The notes below the pieces were generated by a model, which saw only the letters and a list, made by a program, of their open reading frames with translations, was not told the origin of the DNA and did no database searches. 64,000 bases of DNA, from contig OZ024792.1 in assembly GCA_964017065.1 (NCBI GenBank), positions 4,397,754 through 4,461,753 of the forward strand, read 5' to 3'. Within the stretch, counting starts at the first letter, position 1. Every line of letters begins with the position of its first letter. This DNA is from Haliclona indistincta. Its lineage: Eukaryota; Porifera; Demospongiae; Haplosclerida; Chalinidae. Positions 11,866 to 24,959 of the stretch are shown piece after piece. A program made the translations under genes and the position numbers.

Positions 11866-14800
11866 ATGGATGAGTTCGGGAGCAAGACGGTGGAGGAGCT
11901 TGGCGACTGGCTGCAAGACCAAAAATTCTCTGATGTTACTGTAAAAGTGTTCAAAGGTAGCATCATATCTATGGTAGCATCTATTTTTACTACTGTAGCC
12001 TATTAATATAAGACAACGTACAAGTGCATAATCAGTAACGGATTCTTAAGTCTTATTAGCCGTTATGCATGCATCAATGGTGAAATTGTAGCAAGGCTTA
12101 ACCTTAAGGTATCATGGAGTACAATAAGTGCATGTAGATGGTCATGCAGTTATCTATAATAATTTTTTTTATGCAATGTAAATCCATTATACAGATACTG
12201 CATGCATTATTGGAAATCAATGTAATAATAATGCAGGCCATCACATAATAGGAGATCTGCAATTCTGCATGCATGACTTTCTTCAACATGTGTGCTTTCT
12301 TCAACATGTGTGCTATAGTTGTGCAGCTCATAGTAGATTAGGAAGTACAAACAGGACAGGCCCAATTGTACACATGTACCGGTGCATGTACCATACTGTT
12401 AAAACCAAACATCCAGCTGCCCAAATACATTCAAATGCATGTTGCCGCAGTTGTTAGTGATTCGAAAGGTCAAGTTCAGAATAAACAAGTAACAGTTACT
12501 TTCATTATTTTTATAGATAATGAAGTGGATGGAGAGGCATTTCTCTTGTTGTCTGATCATCAAATAGCATCCATGGTGAAGGCAATTGGGGCTCAATTAA
12601 AGCTCATCAAGAAGAGGGACTCTCTTAACCAACAGGTGTGCTGTGGTGATTATTTTGGTCCATGCATGACAATAAATATTGACATCTTTCCAAACATTAG
12701 CATTTGACTGCCCCACAACCTGCACAAGCACAAAAAAGGCTACTCACTGATGATGACTCTTCTGATGGCCCTGATGGACTCAGCAGCAGTGAGGTGTATG
12801 ATTTCATGCATCACATAATCACATCATGCATACTATCATACTAAATAATAATAATAATTATAATGATGTTATGGGATTGGAAACAAGATTTCGTCCGTGT
12901 TCAATCTTGCTCTTAGGTGGACTTAGGTGCTCTGATGGATGAACATTTTCGAGCTTGGTATGCTATCGTAAAGATTGTCCCGTTTCATTTAGCTATCATG
13001 GAAGTACTGCATCGTGAAGGTTCAGTTTAAACGAACATGACGTGACGTGCATGCGTGCGCGTACATCGCGTATCGGTACGGTTCATGTAGATCATTACGT
13101 ACACTGATGCATACTACACACAAATCAACTACAGGACTTTCTCAATCTGTACTACATATAGAAGCACACAACAGCGTAGAAAGACTATGTGGCCATTAGA
13201 AAACTTGATGATGCAAGAGAAAGGCGTACGAAGCAGATTTTCCATTCCTTTTGGCTTTTGGTGCTTATGCAATTTACATGATGTCGTATCGTGGGTTCAC
13301 AAAATAGTATTATTATCTGGCTGGCTCAAATCATGATTCAGTTTACAGAGCACTGATTTAAATAGACAGAACATATACCGATTGTTCAAAATACAATCAA
13401 TTGCAATCATGTGCTAAGAGTCCAGGGATGTAACACATGATGATTGTTTTAGTGCTTGCTCAGTTTTTGCATGATCTCATTCCAGGACCAACCCTGGTTA
13501 CAGTGACATAATCATGTATTGCACATACAGATGATGGAGGAAGGCTTGCAAGATGAGGAGTTATTTGCCAGGACGGTAGACAGAATGCAAGAAGCATCCT
13601 CTTGTGATTTACCCATCACCCCTACCAGGTCTTGTGACAGTGTTAGCAAGGTAGGGCACAATCAAACCTACTATTACAGTGTTGTTACATATAGAATCAG
13701 CCAAAACATTTAAAGCTAGCACTGGAAGAGGGCAGTAGTATTAGTGCTTGGCAAAGGGTTGCTTCTAAGCGTAAGCAAGAAGCAGCCCTGCCAATGCCTT
13801 TTGAGCTTCCACACAACTTCAAGCCAAATATTCAGGAAGGGTTGGACAACTGCTGCCTGAATGGAAGAGCTAGGACAAAATTTGTCACAAGCATTGCTGA
13901 GAGTATGTATAGGTTCAAGAGCTATCCGACAGGGGAGGAGTACGAGCATGTGAGCAGGCAGATAGTAAAAAAATGGTCTTTTCTTAATACTTCAACCAGC
14001 CATGTAAGTGTAGCTGCATCATTGTCTATTGCTTTAAAACTATTATGTGCCTCAAAATGCAGGGGTACTTTGTAGAAACTCTAAAGGGGAGAATGGCATA
14101 TCTAAGGAAGCCTGATGGTCAGAAACGGGGAAAAGGGAATCCATCACCAGTTGCTGCAGTTCAACGGAAGCCTCTAATGCCACTGTGCCAGAGCCTATCT
14201 CCTGTGGCATTGGTATGTGAAGACAAAGCCTCCCACGAGCGGCATTTAAAAGCCCTGAAGAAGGAGTACAAATCACTTCATCCCAACAAGCAGGTTTACT
14301 CAGTCACCTTTTTTTTATTGTGGCAACTACAAGCATTAGTGCAAACCAGTATAGTGTATATAAAGCATACAAGTATGCATACAGCCAGAGTATTCCTGGT
14401 ATACGCATGTTAATAATGCACTATTGTATGTATAGGCAACTAAGGAGCTCATGAAGCGGACTTTTGGTTTTAGACGTCAAGATGTTCTTGATGGGAAATA
14501 CACAACGGAATCATTGTTTGCTGTGTATCCACCAATGAAGTCTCCCAATGAGGTGGGCAGTCACACTTAGTTAGACATTTCGCTTAGTATTATGCATAGT
14601 GCGTGCATAGCTGTAATTAAGCTATTTTTTATTCACGATATCAAGATCATCAATGAGCTAAACAGGATAATGGCCCGTGATGTGGCTGGGGAGGTGGAGG
14701 ATATTTGGAGGGATTTATCGGTGAAAATAATTGAATGTGCTAAGGAAGAAGACAATGCACATATTGGAAATATGCTGGAAGACCTTCCTATTCCCGATAA

Positions 14801-15342
14801 TCAGCTTTGTGAGGGTAAGTGCATAATGAAAATTATACTTCCTATTGTTCCATTATAATTAATTGAACACAGATGGCAAGAGTCTACTTGCTACTTGTCT
14901 GCTGTACCACCTGCTCCATGACACCAGGACTAAACCAGATGTTAGACTGGTTGTCACTATTAGTGAGGTTGGTGATAATAATTTATTATTATAATGCATG
15001 GCTTATTATACTGACTCTGATTTTTTCTATGTGCAGGAGAGTATCAGTGATTACATAGGACAAGTTCCTACAGCACAGCCGTGTATTGCTGTAAAGGGCT
15101 CTTTTGCAGCAATACAGCAGGCTGTCTTAGTTGTCGAAAGACAAATTGTTGCTCCAGTTGATCCCAAAAGGGGGCCACTAGTTCTTATAGCAGCATTCTA
15201 CGCATACAACATGCATTACCCGTTTGGCTGCAAAAATTTCTATACATTCTTGGAGGTTGCATTCCTTAAAGTTAAGAAGCCAGCGAAGATGACTAGGCTT
15301 ACTGGACTTCTAGCAAGACTATCTCCAGCAATGCCTTCTTAA
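11866..15342 (+). CDS. SAM-domain protein, SAMD3-like family, complete
   Basis: Ten exons close in frame to 542 residues: 11866-11956, 12517-12635, 12701-12793, 13531-13650, 13716-14003, 14063-14293, 14436-14552, 14646-14814, 14873-14967 and 15037-15342. Residues 1-70 (exons 1-2) form a SAM domain, with the WL core in LGDWLQDQKFSD and a hydrophobic LLLSDHQIASMVKAIG helix. An acidic Ser-rich linker follows. Next come the family blocks MPFELPHNFKP, SIAESMYRFKSYPTG, KRTFGFRRQDV, SLLATCLLYHLLHDTRTKPD and AFYAYNMHYPFGCKNFY. The proteins I recall with this layout are annotated 'SAMD3-like' and have no established biochemical role. SAM domains generally mediate protein or RNA contacts. The start was chosen because it begins the SAM fold and lies just downstream of a TATA-like box. 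Confidence 0.85.
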
Positions 15343-16605
<1,263 letters not shown>

Positions 16606-16869
16606 ACCACAAGGGGAGGCAAGCTTCTTGGGAGCCACATGTTGTCCCTCTAGCGTTAGTTTCAACACAATATCATTAGGTGTGTTCTAATCTTATAGGG
16701 AACATTAGGGCGACCCACACACTGTCACTAGCTTCACTCTCACTCACACACACTATCACTATGAGAGAGTATGTATGTGCTTGTGTGTGTGTGTGTGTGA
16801 GATCTCACCATCATCTGTCATGTAATTCTTTTCATTTGACATTTTTAAAAGTGATTCCCATTTGCATTC

Positions 16870-16940
16870 ACAAGCTATTCTGTGCTGACGAGGACAGAAT
16901 GAGTCCGAAACGGACGTACTTGTACATCTGCATGTCCACA
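16870..16940 (+). ncRNA. hammerhead-ribozyme-like motif
   Basis: The conserved core is present in order: CTGACGA at 16885-16891, then helix II GGAC/GTCC (16892-16895 with 16903-16906) around a 7-base loop, then GAAA at 16907-16910. The required G10.1-C11.1 closing pair is satisfied. After GAAA, a minimal helix III of two pairs (A16910-U16917 and C16911-G16916) around loop GGAC would place the cleavage triplet GUA at 16916-16918. Minimal-helix-III type I hammerheads are known from Penelope-like retroelements and retrozymes. Helix I is weak: C16919-G16884 pairs but the next positions need wobbles or an internal loop. Activity is therefore uncertain. Confidence 0.5.
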
Positions 16941-17008
16941 GCTGCTTTACTGGTGTTACTTACTCTGTGTTAAGTGTTTGTAGGTTATAAGAAGTAATAT
17001 TAATTTTA

Positions 17009-18476
17009 TTATAATATCATACTTGAGTTGAATAAAAAGAGGAGAAGAAACAGTGAAACATAAAATTTGAATATAAGAGGATGATAATCCGATAATTTGT
17101 TTTGGGATGTAGCTATCAGTTGCAGTGCTATCAGTTCAAATAGAACAGAATCAAAGCATGCTAGCACAAAGACAGGATCTTGTTCCTTGACCAAAATAGT
17201 CCCCACTTTCCCAAAGACTGGCATATCATACTCGAAATGACTTGTGACCACTGTCCCCACTGAGTACTTAGTACCATTTATAGTGGTGTATTTTGATCTG
17301 CGTTAAAAAAAATAAAATCAGGACTTATAACAATATATAATATCATTGTTGCATACGGTGAATCAAGGGATCGGTGACCTCAATCTCTAAAAGATGAATA
17401 TTGTATGGCAGAGAATCAGTGTTCACTTGTGTGACTGTATCAATTTGGTTTTAAAATAAAAGAAACGCACACGCAATACTCATGTGTACCTGGTCCACAT
17501 GTTACTGGAAAGCATAGGTAACCTTTCTTGTCTGACATGTAGTAACACATCAGACGTTGATGGTGATATACTAGCGACAAGGCCAAGTTCTTGAAGTTCT
17601 TGATGACATGAGATACTTGTTTAAAGTATGAATGCTTGGGTTCAAATCTCATCCATCATAATCTGATCAGAGGTCCAAATCTGTAAGGTATTTGTCAAAC
17701 TTTATAATAATGTCATTACATGTTTCCACTAGGTCTCCTTTGCTGCTTGGTGTGTACTTCCTTCCTAGTACTCGTTCTACTGGATCCTAAATGTGGGGAT
17801 AGTAATTGCCAATACAATTACTATGTACTTGCCAGGTATTCAAGGTGATTTCTGATGTACCTATCTTGTTTATGTCTTGTCTTTAGCTCAGAAAAAGGAT
17901 CAGCAGCTACATTGAATTGTGATTTCTCTCATCGCCTCATGAACTATCAATTTTACACCACCAGATATACCATCCATAGCTGTCTGTAATTATTATTATA
18001 GTGTTGTCATTGTAAACATGAAATCTATAATCTTTTATTATACCTGCGATATTTTGTGAACCTCCATTGATCGCAAAACAAACAACACAGCTGCCCTTTC
18101 ACTGTCAGGCTTTTCGACATCTGTGGATTCTTGTTCGTCTTCTGTCTCTTGCACTGGTTCTGAATAATTATATGCATGTTGACTATGTAGATTTATGGAA
18201 CAGTGCAACTATACCGCGTCTGCAGAGGCAGACGGTCCAGCAGGCTGGATTACCCAATTCGTCTCGGTGATGTTTATACACATGGCGTTTGTAGGCATCA
18301 AACTTAAAAACTTCGCGTTCTTGAGATACTGGGCAGAAGTTGCAAGCGATCTTGAAGTTAGGTTTAAAGCTGTACACAGCCCCTATGTGTCGAAGAACTC
18401 CAGAACACGATCTACGACGAAATTCTTTACAGATCGGGCAAACGTGAAAGCGTATGTTAGGCGATGTCCGTAGCAT
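17009..18476 (-). pseudogene. deleted copy of the zinc-finger/transposase-like gene
   Basis: The 5' part (18183-18476) encodes one C2H2-like module (CPICKEFRRRSCSGVLRHIG...CNFCPVS...H...HH). The 3' parts encode MRFEPKHSYFKQVSHVIKNF (about 17440-17680) and a terminal FEYDMPVFGKVGTI block (17009-17280). These match the first and last exons of the gene at 7992-11659. The whole core (LYYDEIEV, CQYC, HDILEG) is missing: the roughly 500 bases between hold at most small exon scraps. I call it a degenerate internally deleted copy, though a short spliced gene cannot be excluded. Confidence 0.6.
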
Positions 18477-19090
18477 ATTCTTAGTACTAATAGTGTAAAT
18501 CCTGCAGCCAAGCAGCTAGCAGCCAACAGTTTGCAGCAAACGGACGTCATTTTGTGCAATCATGAGGTCATTTTACGTCACAATCCTTGGCGGCTAATCG
18601 CGGGAAGTGATTTCATTGGATCTATGGATTATTGTTCCTAGATACAAAACGGCGATGAATTTTGCAGCTGCAGCATGTCCGATTATTATGTAGCACCATT
18701 TAGCAACATACTTACCGGTCACATTGTCCTCTAAAGGCGCTAGGCGTAGCAGACCAGGAAAGAGTGACTGAGCGATCATTGACTACGTACGTGAAGATAC
18801 GTCAGCACTACGTCAGAATAAATTAGCTTGTCGTACCCCCTGCGCATGCGTCATGCATGCGTGCAAAATACGAGCGCTGTCCGCCATTATGATCTGGTAA
18901 GCTACATTACCCTGGTTCTTGAAGCCTTGTGTAATCGTTTTCAACTCTATGTAGGCCCAATGTGACTCCTACCTCCCCCGGCACTCTCATTCATTCATGG
19001 CTCTTTCTAATGCATTGCCTATATCTTCTTCATGTTCTTTCATCACTGAATGTGTGTCAATCATGACGAGTTCCTAACACACGAGGTTGG

Positions 19091-19155
<65 letters not shown>

Positions 19156-19440
19156 CATTCACGGCTTTTCTGAATGGGTACAGGATGTATGTTATTTGCA
19201 ATTAATGAACGCCTGAGGGATTTCAGTGATTCTACATGTAGCTTGCCGGTTGTGGCCGCTATCACCAGCATGTGTCCCTTCAAGGTGAACAGTTTCAGAT
19301 TTCTCATCCTGTAGCTTGTGATGAAGGATTATTAGTATGAAATATTTATAACAATGTTTTCATTGTTTTACGTATGATGCATGCCAGAGTGGAAGCAGAT
19401 TCAAACTACATGTATCATTTTCCGGTCTATACTCCTTTGA
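18477..19440. other. no clear gene; CT repeat and possible isolated exon
   Basis: Contains a CGCATGCG-rich stretch near 18840, a (CT)n tract, and one possible exon at about 19200-19282 (NERLRDFSDSTCSLPVVAA, followed by a GTGAAC donor). That exon may belong to the cassette array downstream, but I could not link it. Confidence 0.3.
19095..19152. repeat. (CT)n microsatellite
   Basis: A pure run of about 29 CT units. Confidence 0.95.
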
Positions 19441-20906
19441 TTTTACCGACTGTGTACTTACAGGCTAGTGGGAAGTACAGGAACATACAGTGGTTGTCAA
19501 GATGAACACAACAAAAGGTGTGTTGAAACATAATTTTTTTCTTTCTTTATTGTCACACACGCACACTCTCTCACACTCACGCACACACGCACTCTCTCTC
19601 TCTCTATATATATATATGTCTCTCTCTATTATTCCGTCTATATATTTATCTATAATCTCTTTTTCTTCTTTGAATTACTTTTCCTTTTCCTGAATTCACA
19701 GGACGTGTGTTCGTGTTTTGACGACTGACAATCTCGTACACCAAGGCACGTCCACACATTCTCTCTGTCTATCTATCTCTATCACAATTATCTGTCTCTC
19801 TCTCTCTATCTCTCTCTCTCTATTATATCTATATATATATGTCTCTCTCTATTATTCCGTCTATATAATTATTTATCTATAATCTCTTTTTCTTCTTTGA
19901 ATTAGTTTTCCTTTGAATCCTTTTTCTAAATTCACAGGACGTGTCCTCATGTTTGGACGACTGACAATCTCGTACACCAAGGCACGTCCACACACATTCT
20001 CAGAACAGAACAAAAGGTACCAGTTCTCATGGACAGAACGAAAGGTGTGTTCAAACATAATTTTTTTCTTTCTTTATTGTCACACACGCACTCACACTCT
20101 CTTTCACACACACACACACACACTCTCTCACACGCACATACACATTTATGTATCATTTTCCGGTCTATTCTCCTTTCATTTTAACGACTGTGTACTTACA
20201 GGCTAGTGTGAAGTACAGGAACATACAGTGGTTGTCAAGATGAACAGAACACAAGGTGTGTTGAAACATAATTTCTTTCTTTATTGTCACACGCACACTC
20301 TCTCTCACACACACACAGACTCACGCACACACACACACTCTCTCTATATATATATCTATATATATATGTCTCTCTCTATTATATAATCCCTTTTTCTTCT
20401 TTGAATTAGTTTTCCTTTTTCAGGACGTGTGTTCATGTTTGGACGACTGACAATCTCGTACACCAAGGCACGTCCACACACATTCTCAGAACAGAACAAA
20501 AGGTACCAGTTCTCATGGACAGAACGAAAGGTGTGTTCAAACATAATTTTTTTCTTTCTTTATTGTCACACACGCACTCACACTCTCTTTCACACACACA
20601 CACACACTCTCTCACACGCACATACACATTTATGTATCATTTTCCGGTCTATTCTCCTTTCATTTTAACGACTGTGTACTTACAGGCTAGTGTGAAGTAC
20701 AGGAACATACAGTGGTTGTCAAGATGAACAGAACACAAGGTGTGTTGAAACATAATTTTTTTCTTTCTTTAGTGTCACACGCACACTCTCTCTCACACAC
20801 ACACACACACACTCACGCACACACACACTCTCTCTCTCTATATATCTATATATATATGTCTCTCTCTATTATATATCTTTTTCTTCTTTCAATTAGTTTT
20901 CCTTTT
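19440..20906 (+). repeat. tandem array of a ~484-bp two-exon cassette
   Basis: A block recurs three times and runs into the assembly gap. Element A (GAACATACAGTGGTTGTCAA...) starts at 19481, 20219 and 20703. Element B (GACGTGTGTTCATGTTTGGA...) starts at 19702, 19938 and 20424. Period A is 484 bp for the last two and period B is 486 bp. Each element is bracketed by CAG and GTGTGT, so they look like exons. Spliced A-B reads EHTVVVKMN.T.G then RVFMFGRLTISYTKARPHTF and SEQNKRYQFSWTERK, with phases that allow indefinite A-B-A-B splicing (A ends phase 1, B ends phase 0). CA- and CT-rich introns separate them. The first B copy at 19702 is broken (TTTTGA stop, then CT repeats). No domain was recognised. 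Confidence 0.65.
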
Positions 20907-21106
20907 NNNNNNNNNNNNNNNNNNNNNNNNNNNNNNNNNNNNNNNNNNNNNNNNNNNNNNNNNNNNNNNNNNNNNNNNNNNNNNNNNNNNNNNNNNNNNN
21001 NNNNNNNNNNNNNNNNNNNNNNNNNNNNNNNNNNNNNNNNNNNNNNNNNNNNNNNNNNNNNNNNNNNNNNNNNNNNNNNNNNNNNNNNNNNNNNNNNNNN
21101 NNNNNN
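20907..21106. other. assembly gap (200 N)
   Basis: Exactly 200 N, which suggests a nominal gap size. It falls between the cassette array and the retroelement ORF, so the true distance and the missing sequence are unknown. Further cassette copies and the 5' part of the retroelement could be collapsed here. Confidence 0.98.
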
Positions 21107-22672
21107 TGGCTATTTTCCAAATGCCTCCAAGTCGTGGCTCGTCACCAAAGAGACCTTTCTATCTGAGGCTAAGGCAGCTTTTGCTGGTACTAGAGTCAAC
21201 ATCACTAACCATGGGAGACCCTACCTTGGTGCTGCCATAGGAACAAATGATTTTGTCTCAACCTATGTCAAGACCAAAGTTAAAGAGTGGATCTCCTACA
21301 TTGATCAGCTTGCCTTGATTGCCAAAACTCAGCCACATGCAGCCTTCTCAGCTCTAACCCATGGCCTATCTAGCAAATGGACCTATCTTAGCCGTACCAT
21401 TCGTGACATCCATGATCTTCTGCTGCCCCTTGACAATGCCATCCGATCTAAACTAATCCCTGAACTCACTGGTCGACCTCCACCCAATGACCTTGAATTC
21501 AACCTTTTCTCCATTCCGGCCAGATTAGGAGGGCTGGGAATTAATATACCTTCCAAGACTGCCGACAAAGAATTCACTTCTTCTCTTCAAGTAACCAGTC
21601 CAATTTGCCAAAATATCCTCCTTCAATGTAACAGCTACACTGAGGACATGATCAAAAGCCAGCTAAACGCAAAGGCTTCCATCCGTAGTAAAAACAAGTT
21701 CTTGTACTCTGCATCAGCCAAATCTATCAGTTCAAAACTCCCAGAACCACTGAAGAAAGCTGTCACACTTGCTCAAGAACAAGGAGCATCCACCTGGCTA
21801 ACTGCCCTTCCCCTACAAGAGCATGGCTTCTCTTTGCATAAGGGTGCTTTTCGAGATGCCTTGGCTCTCCGGTATGGCTGGATCCCTGCAAATCTCTCCA
21901 CTCATTGTGCCTGTGGCAAAAAGTTCTCAATTGAACATGCCTTCTCGTGTCCAAAAGGTGGTTTTCCTTCGATCAGGCACAATGAAATAAGAGATATCAC
22001 CGCCACCCTACTGACTGAGGTTTGTCACAATGTCTCAATTGAGCCCAACCTTCAACCAATAACTACAGAGACAATGCATCTGTCTTCCGCCAACACTGAG
22101 GATGGTGCACGCCTTGACATCGCTGCAGATGGGTTCTGGGGATGCTCTTCACAAAGAACATTCTTCGATGTGAGGGTATTCAATCCGCATGCCCCCTCAA
22201 ACAACATGAATACCTCCTCTTCCTGCTATCGTAAACATGAGCTGGCAAAGAAGCGAGCATACTCACAAAGGATAAGAGAAATTGAACACTCATCATTCAC
22301 TCCTCTTATCCTCTCCGCCACTGGTGGTCTTGCAAATGAGGCAACAGTGTTCTACAAGCGTCTTGCTTCAATGCTTGCTACTAAATGGGATCAGCCGTAC
22401 TCATCTACCCTGTGCTGGTTGAGATGCCTTTTAGGCTTCTCTCTTCAGAGATCTGCTATCAGATCTCTCCGAGGCTCGCGTTCTACTTGTGGCCACGCTC
22501 TTAAGACCCCTGCAGTGGCTGATCTGGTCAACTCCGAGTCCGGCATCACTCTCTGACTAACTAACTAACACATGTTCCTTATTATAATCATCATTCTATC
22601 ACTATTGCCATTATTATTTATCTTATACTATCTATGGTTTAAGCTCTAAAAAAAAAAAAAAAAAAAAAAAAA
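21107..22672 (+). mobile_element. 3' part of a retroelement: RT C-terminus, zinc motif, endonuclease-like domain, poly(A)
   Basis: One open frame of about 480 residues runs from the gap to the stop at 22556. It begins GYFPNASKSWLVTKE and RPYLGAAIGT, the region just after the catalytic palm in a reverse-transcriptase family common in cnidarian and sponge genomes. It continues QPHAAFSALTHGLSSKWTYL and RPPPNDLEFNL. Near the C-terminus is a C-x-C-x7-H-x4-C cluster (CACGKKFSIEHAFSC), then RHNEIRD, then LDIAADGFWG and FFDVRVFNP. That order resembles the zinc finger plus restriction-like endonuclease of R2-type LINEs. The match is by motif only. A tail of 25 A follows at 22648-22672, as expected for target-primed insertion. 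The catalytic FADD-type RT motif would lie in or beyond the gap. Confidence 0.7.
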
Positions 22673-22822
22673 TTGGCTAACAGTTTGTTTCCGGTTTTAT
22701 AAGCACGCACGCGCATGGGAGGTCTTGGTAGGAGTGACCACACACTCCCCGTTTGGTTAGCTATATAAAACATTCTACATGTACAAGTAGTCAAACGTCA
22801 ATTACTGCTTCAATTATTCAAT

Positions 22823-24830
22823 ATGTCTGTCGGAGAATCAAAATCTGCTCTGGTGAGTTACTTGTAATTATAGATATTATATACTACGTAACGTAGTATG
22901 TACTTGTCGTCATGATCATTGACTACGGACCGAGCACGTTAAGTCATGCATATCGTGCTCTTGGTATCGCATCTGATATCTATCTTTTGCACAGGGCAAC
23001 CAGCTAAGAAGTGCATGCAGAAGCGGAGACTTGGCAAATATTAAGGCCTTGATTGAGAAAGGAGCTGACATTCATAGCACCACTTCGGTCAGTTACGAGA
23101 AATCAACACTGCAATGAAAATACTGGGGTTTTTTCATTGCAGTCTGGTAATACGTCATTGCACTATGCCTCATCTGATGCTAATGCTGAGGTAGTTCAGT
23201 TCCTACTGGATAATGGGGCTAATTCTCTTGCTGAAAACAAAGTAAGCATGGTCCTGGCTGTACATGCACTTTGGTATCATGTACCTTATAGGACAAGACT
23301 ACACCTCTGCATGCTGCTGCAGCCAGTGGACAAACAGAGATTGTAGAGCTGCTTTTGAATAAAGGAGCACTTATTGATGTGGTAGATACAGTAAGTGCAA
23401 TCTATAAGATTTCCTTATTTTTTTTAAGATTTCCTACGCAAACTCATTAGTGGTACTACCATCTGTTCTGTGATAATGTTTAATGTGGCTCTTGTAAATG
23501 TTTATGTAGTGGGGCACAGCGTTGCATCAAGCTGCTGCAGAAGGTCGAACAAAAACAGTTGAATCGCTGTTAAAGCATGGAGCCAACTGCCATGCAGTCA
23601 ATGAGGTGAGAATGTAGGCTATACACAGCATTATACAAGCCATGTAGGTATTCCTAAGCTAATTGAAGGTGTGTCTAGAAGACTCTAGATACCTATAACA
23701 CAGGCTTCCCCTCTCAACTAAAGACTTATCCATTACAGCTTTGTACTATTACAAACTGCTACAGGGCCATAGGAAGTTTGTATTTCTGATGTCATTATGA
23801 TCACATCTTCATAGAACTGTCATTGGCACCTTTATAGGATGGAGACACTGCTTTGCACAATGCTGCTTGTGAAGGTCATTCAGCTATCACCACTCTTCTC
23901 CTACAAAATGGTGCTGATCCACTACGCAGCAACAATGTGAGTCAACTGAGATAATTCTGTGAGTGTTTTAACTTTTTAAATTCAGGTTGGGAGGACACCA
24001 TTCCATAATGCTGCTTTCTTTGGTAGAAAGAATGTGGTCAAAGTGATGCTAAGCTTTGGAATGAAGCTTGGTGCTAAGGACAAGGTAAGATAGCAACGTA
24101 TCATTAGCTAGGAATTTTTACAAATGCTATAGAATGGAAACATTCCACTTCATCATGCTTCAGCTGAGGGACACGTTGATACAGCTAAAATGCTGGTCTT
24201 GGAAGGAGCTGACATATACACTGCTAACAATGTGAGCCTCTTTTCTTCGAAATTTAGCAACTTTTAAACTCATTTTCAGGATAGCAAAACTCCAGTGGAT
24301 GTAGCATCCACTACTGAAATGAAGGAGCTCTTTGCTTCTGCTCACGCTTTACAAGTTAGTTGGTAAACTTTCATTGTTGTGTTAAGATTAAAAGTGAAAC
24401 GTGTGTTGTAATCGAAATACCCCAACACTCTGGGTTTTAAGTTAAACAACAAACACAGTTTCAAACTTGAGTAACCTCATTGTATTTACCATAGCTGATC
24501 CAGTTGCTTGGTGGTTGTAATTATTGCATTGGTGTATTTCAAAAAAATTCATTCAACAATTCCATTTAGTGGAATCCGCTGCTAGTCATTTTTTGGAATC
24601 CTTGTAATAGGCTAGTATATTGAGTTATAGTTTAATTAAACTAATTATTTTCTTATAAAGTTTAAATACCTAAGCTATATAATAATTATTATAAGGTATT
24701 ACTAATTACAACCATTTAGATCAAGCAGCTTCAGAAAGTTCGCCTTCAACTGCGACAAATGGCGATGGACTACGAGAAAGCTGAGGAAAAGATTCGTCAA
24801 CTGAGTACTAAAACTCAAGACGCTCAATAA
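22823..24830 (+). CDS. ankyrin-repeat protein with C-terminal coiled coil
   Basis: Ten exons close in frame to 299 residues: 22823-22852, 22995-23087, 23143-23241, 23292-23390, 23510-23605, 23838-23936, 23986-24084, 24133-24231, 24280-24354 and 24720-24830. Exons 3-8 are each one ankyrin unit of 32-33 residues, with phase-0 boundaries falling at the same place in every repeat. Examples of the TPLHxAA core are TSLHYASSDAN, TPLHAAAASGQ, TALHNAACEGH and IPLHHASAEGH. Exon 2 is a divergent first repeat and exon 9 a truncated last repeat (TPVDVAS). Exon 10 is a charged amphipathic helix (IKQLQKVRLQLRQMAMDYEK), probably a coiled coil. No enzymatic domain is present, so a scaffold role is the likeliest reading. 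The one-exon-per-repeat structure suggests growth by exon duplication. Confidence 0.9.
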
Positions 24831-24947
24831 TTCAAAACATGACAATCTCATTTTGTAGACCCTTGCATTGTTGTCCAGTTATATTGCAGTTTTGCTCAAA
24901 ATGTTGCTTTAATTTTTGTCCAAAATTTGATGTTGATTATAATTTAT

Positions 24948-24953
24948 AATAAA
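24948..24953 (+). terminator. polyadenylation signal AATAAA
   Basis: AATAAA lies 118 bases after the ankyrin gene's stop codon, in an AT-rich stretch. It fits as that gene's polyadenylation signal. Confidence 0.6.
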
Positions 24954-24959
24954 ATTTTT

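Noticed and set aside
12918..12958. Possible extra exon of the + SAMD3-like gene between exons 3 and 4
   Set aside because: Its length (about 41 bases) would break the frame, whereas exon 3 joins exon 4 in phase.
20712..21120. N-terminal extension of the retroelement frame through the gap
   Set aside because: The frame is open only because N bases cannot encode stops; the sequence before the gap is the cassette array.
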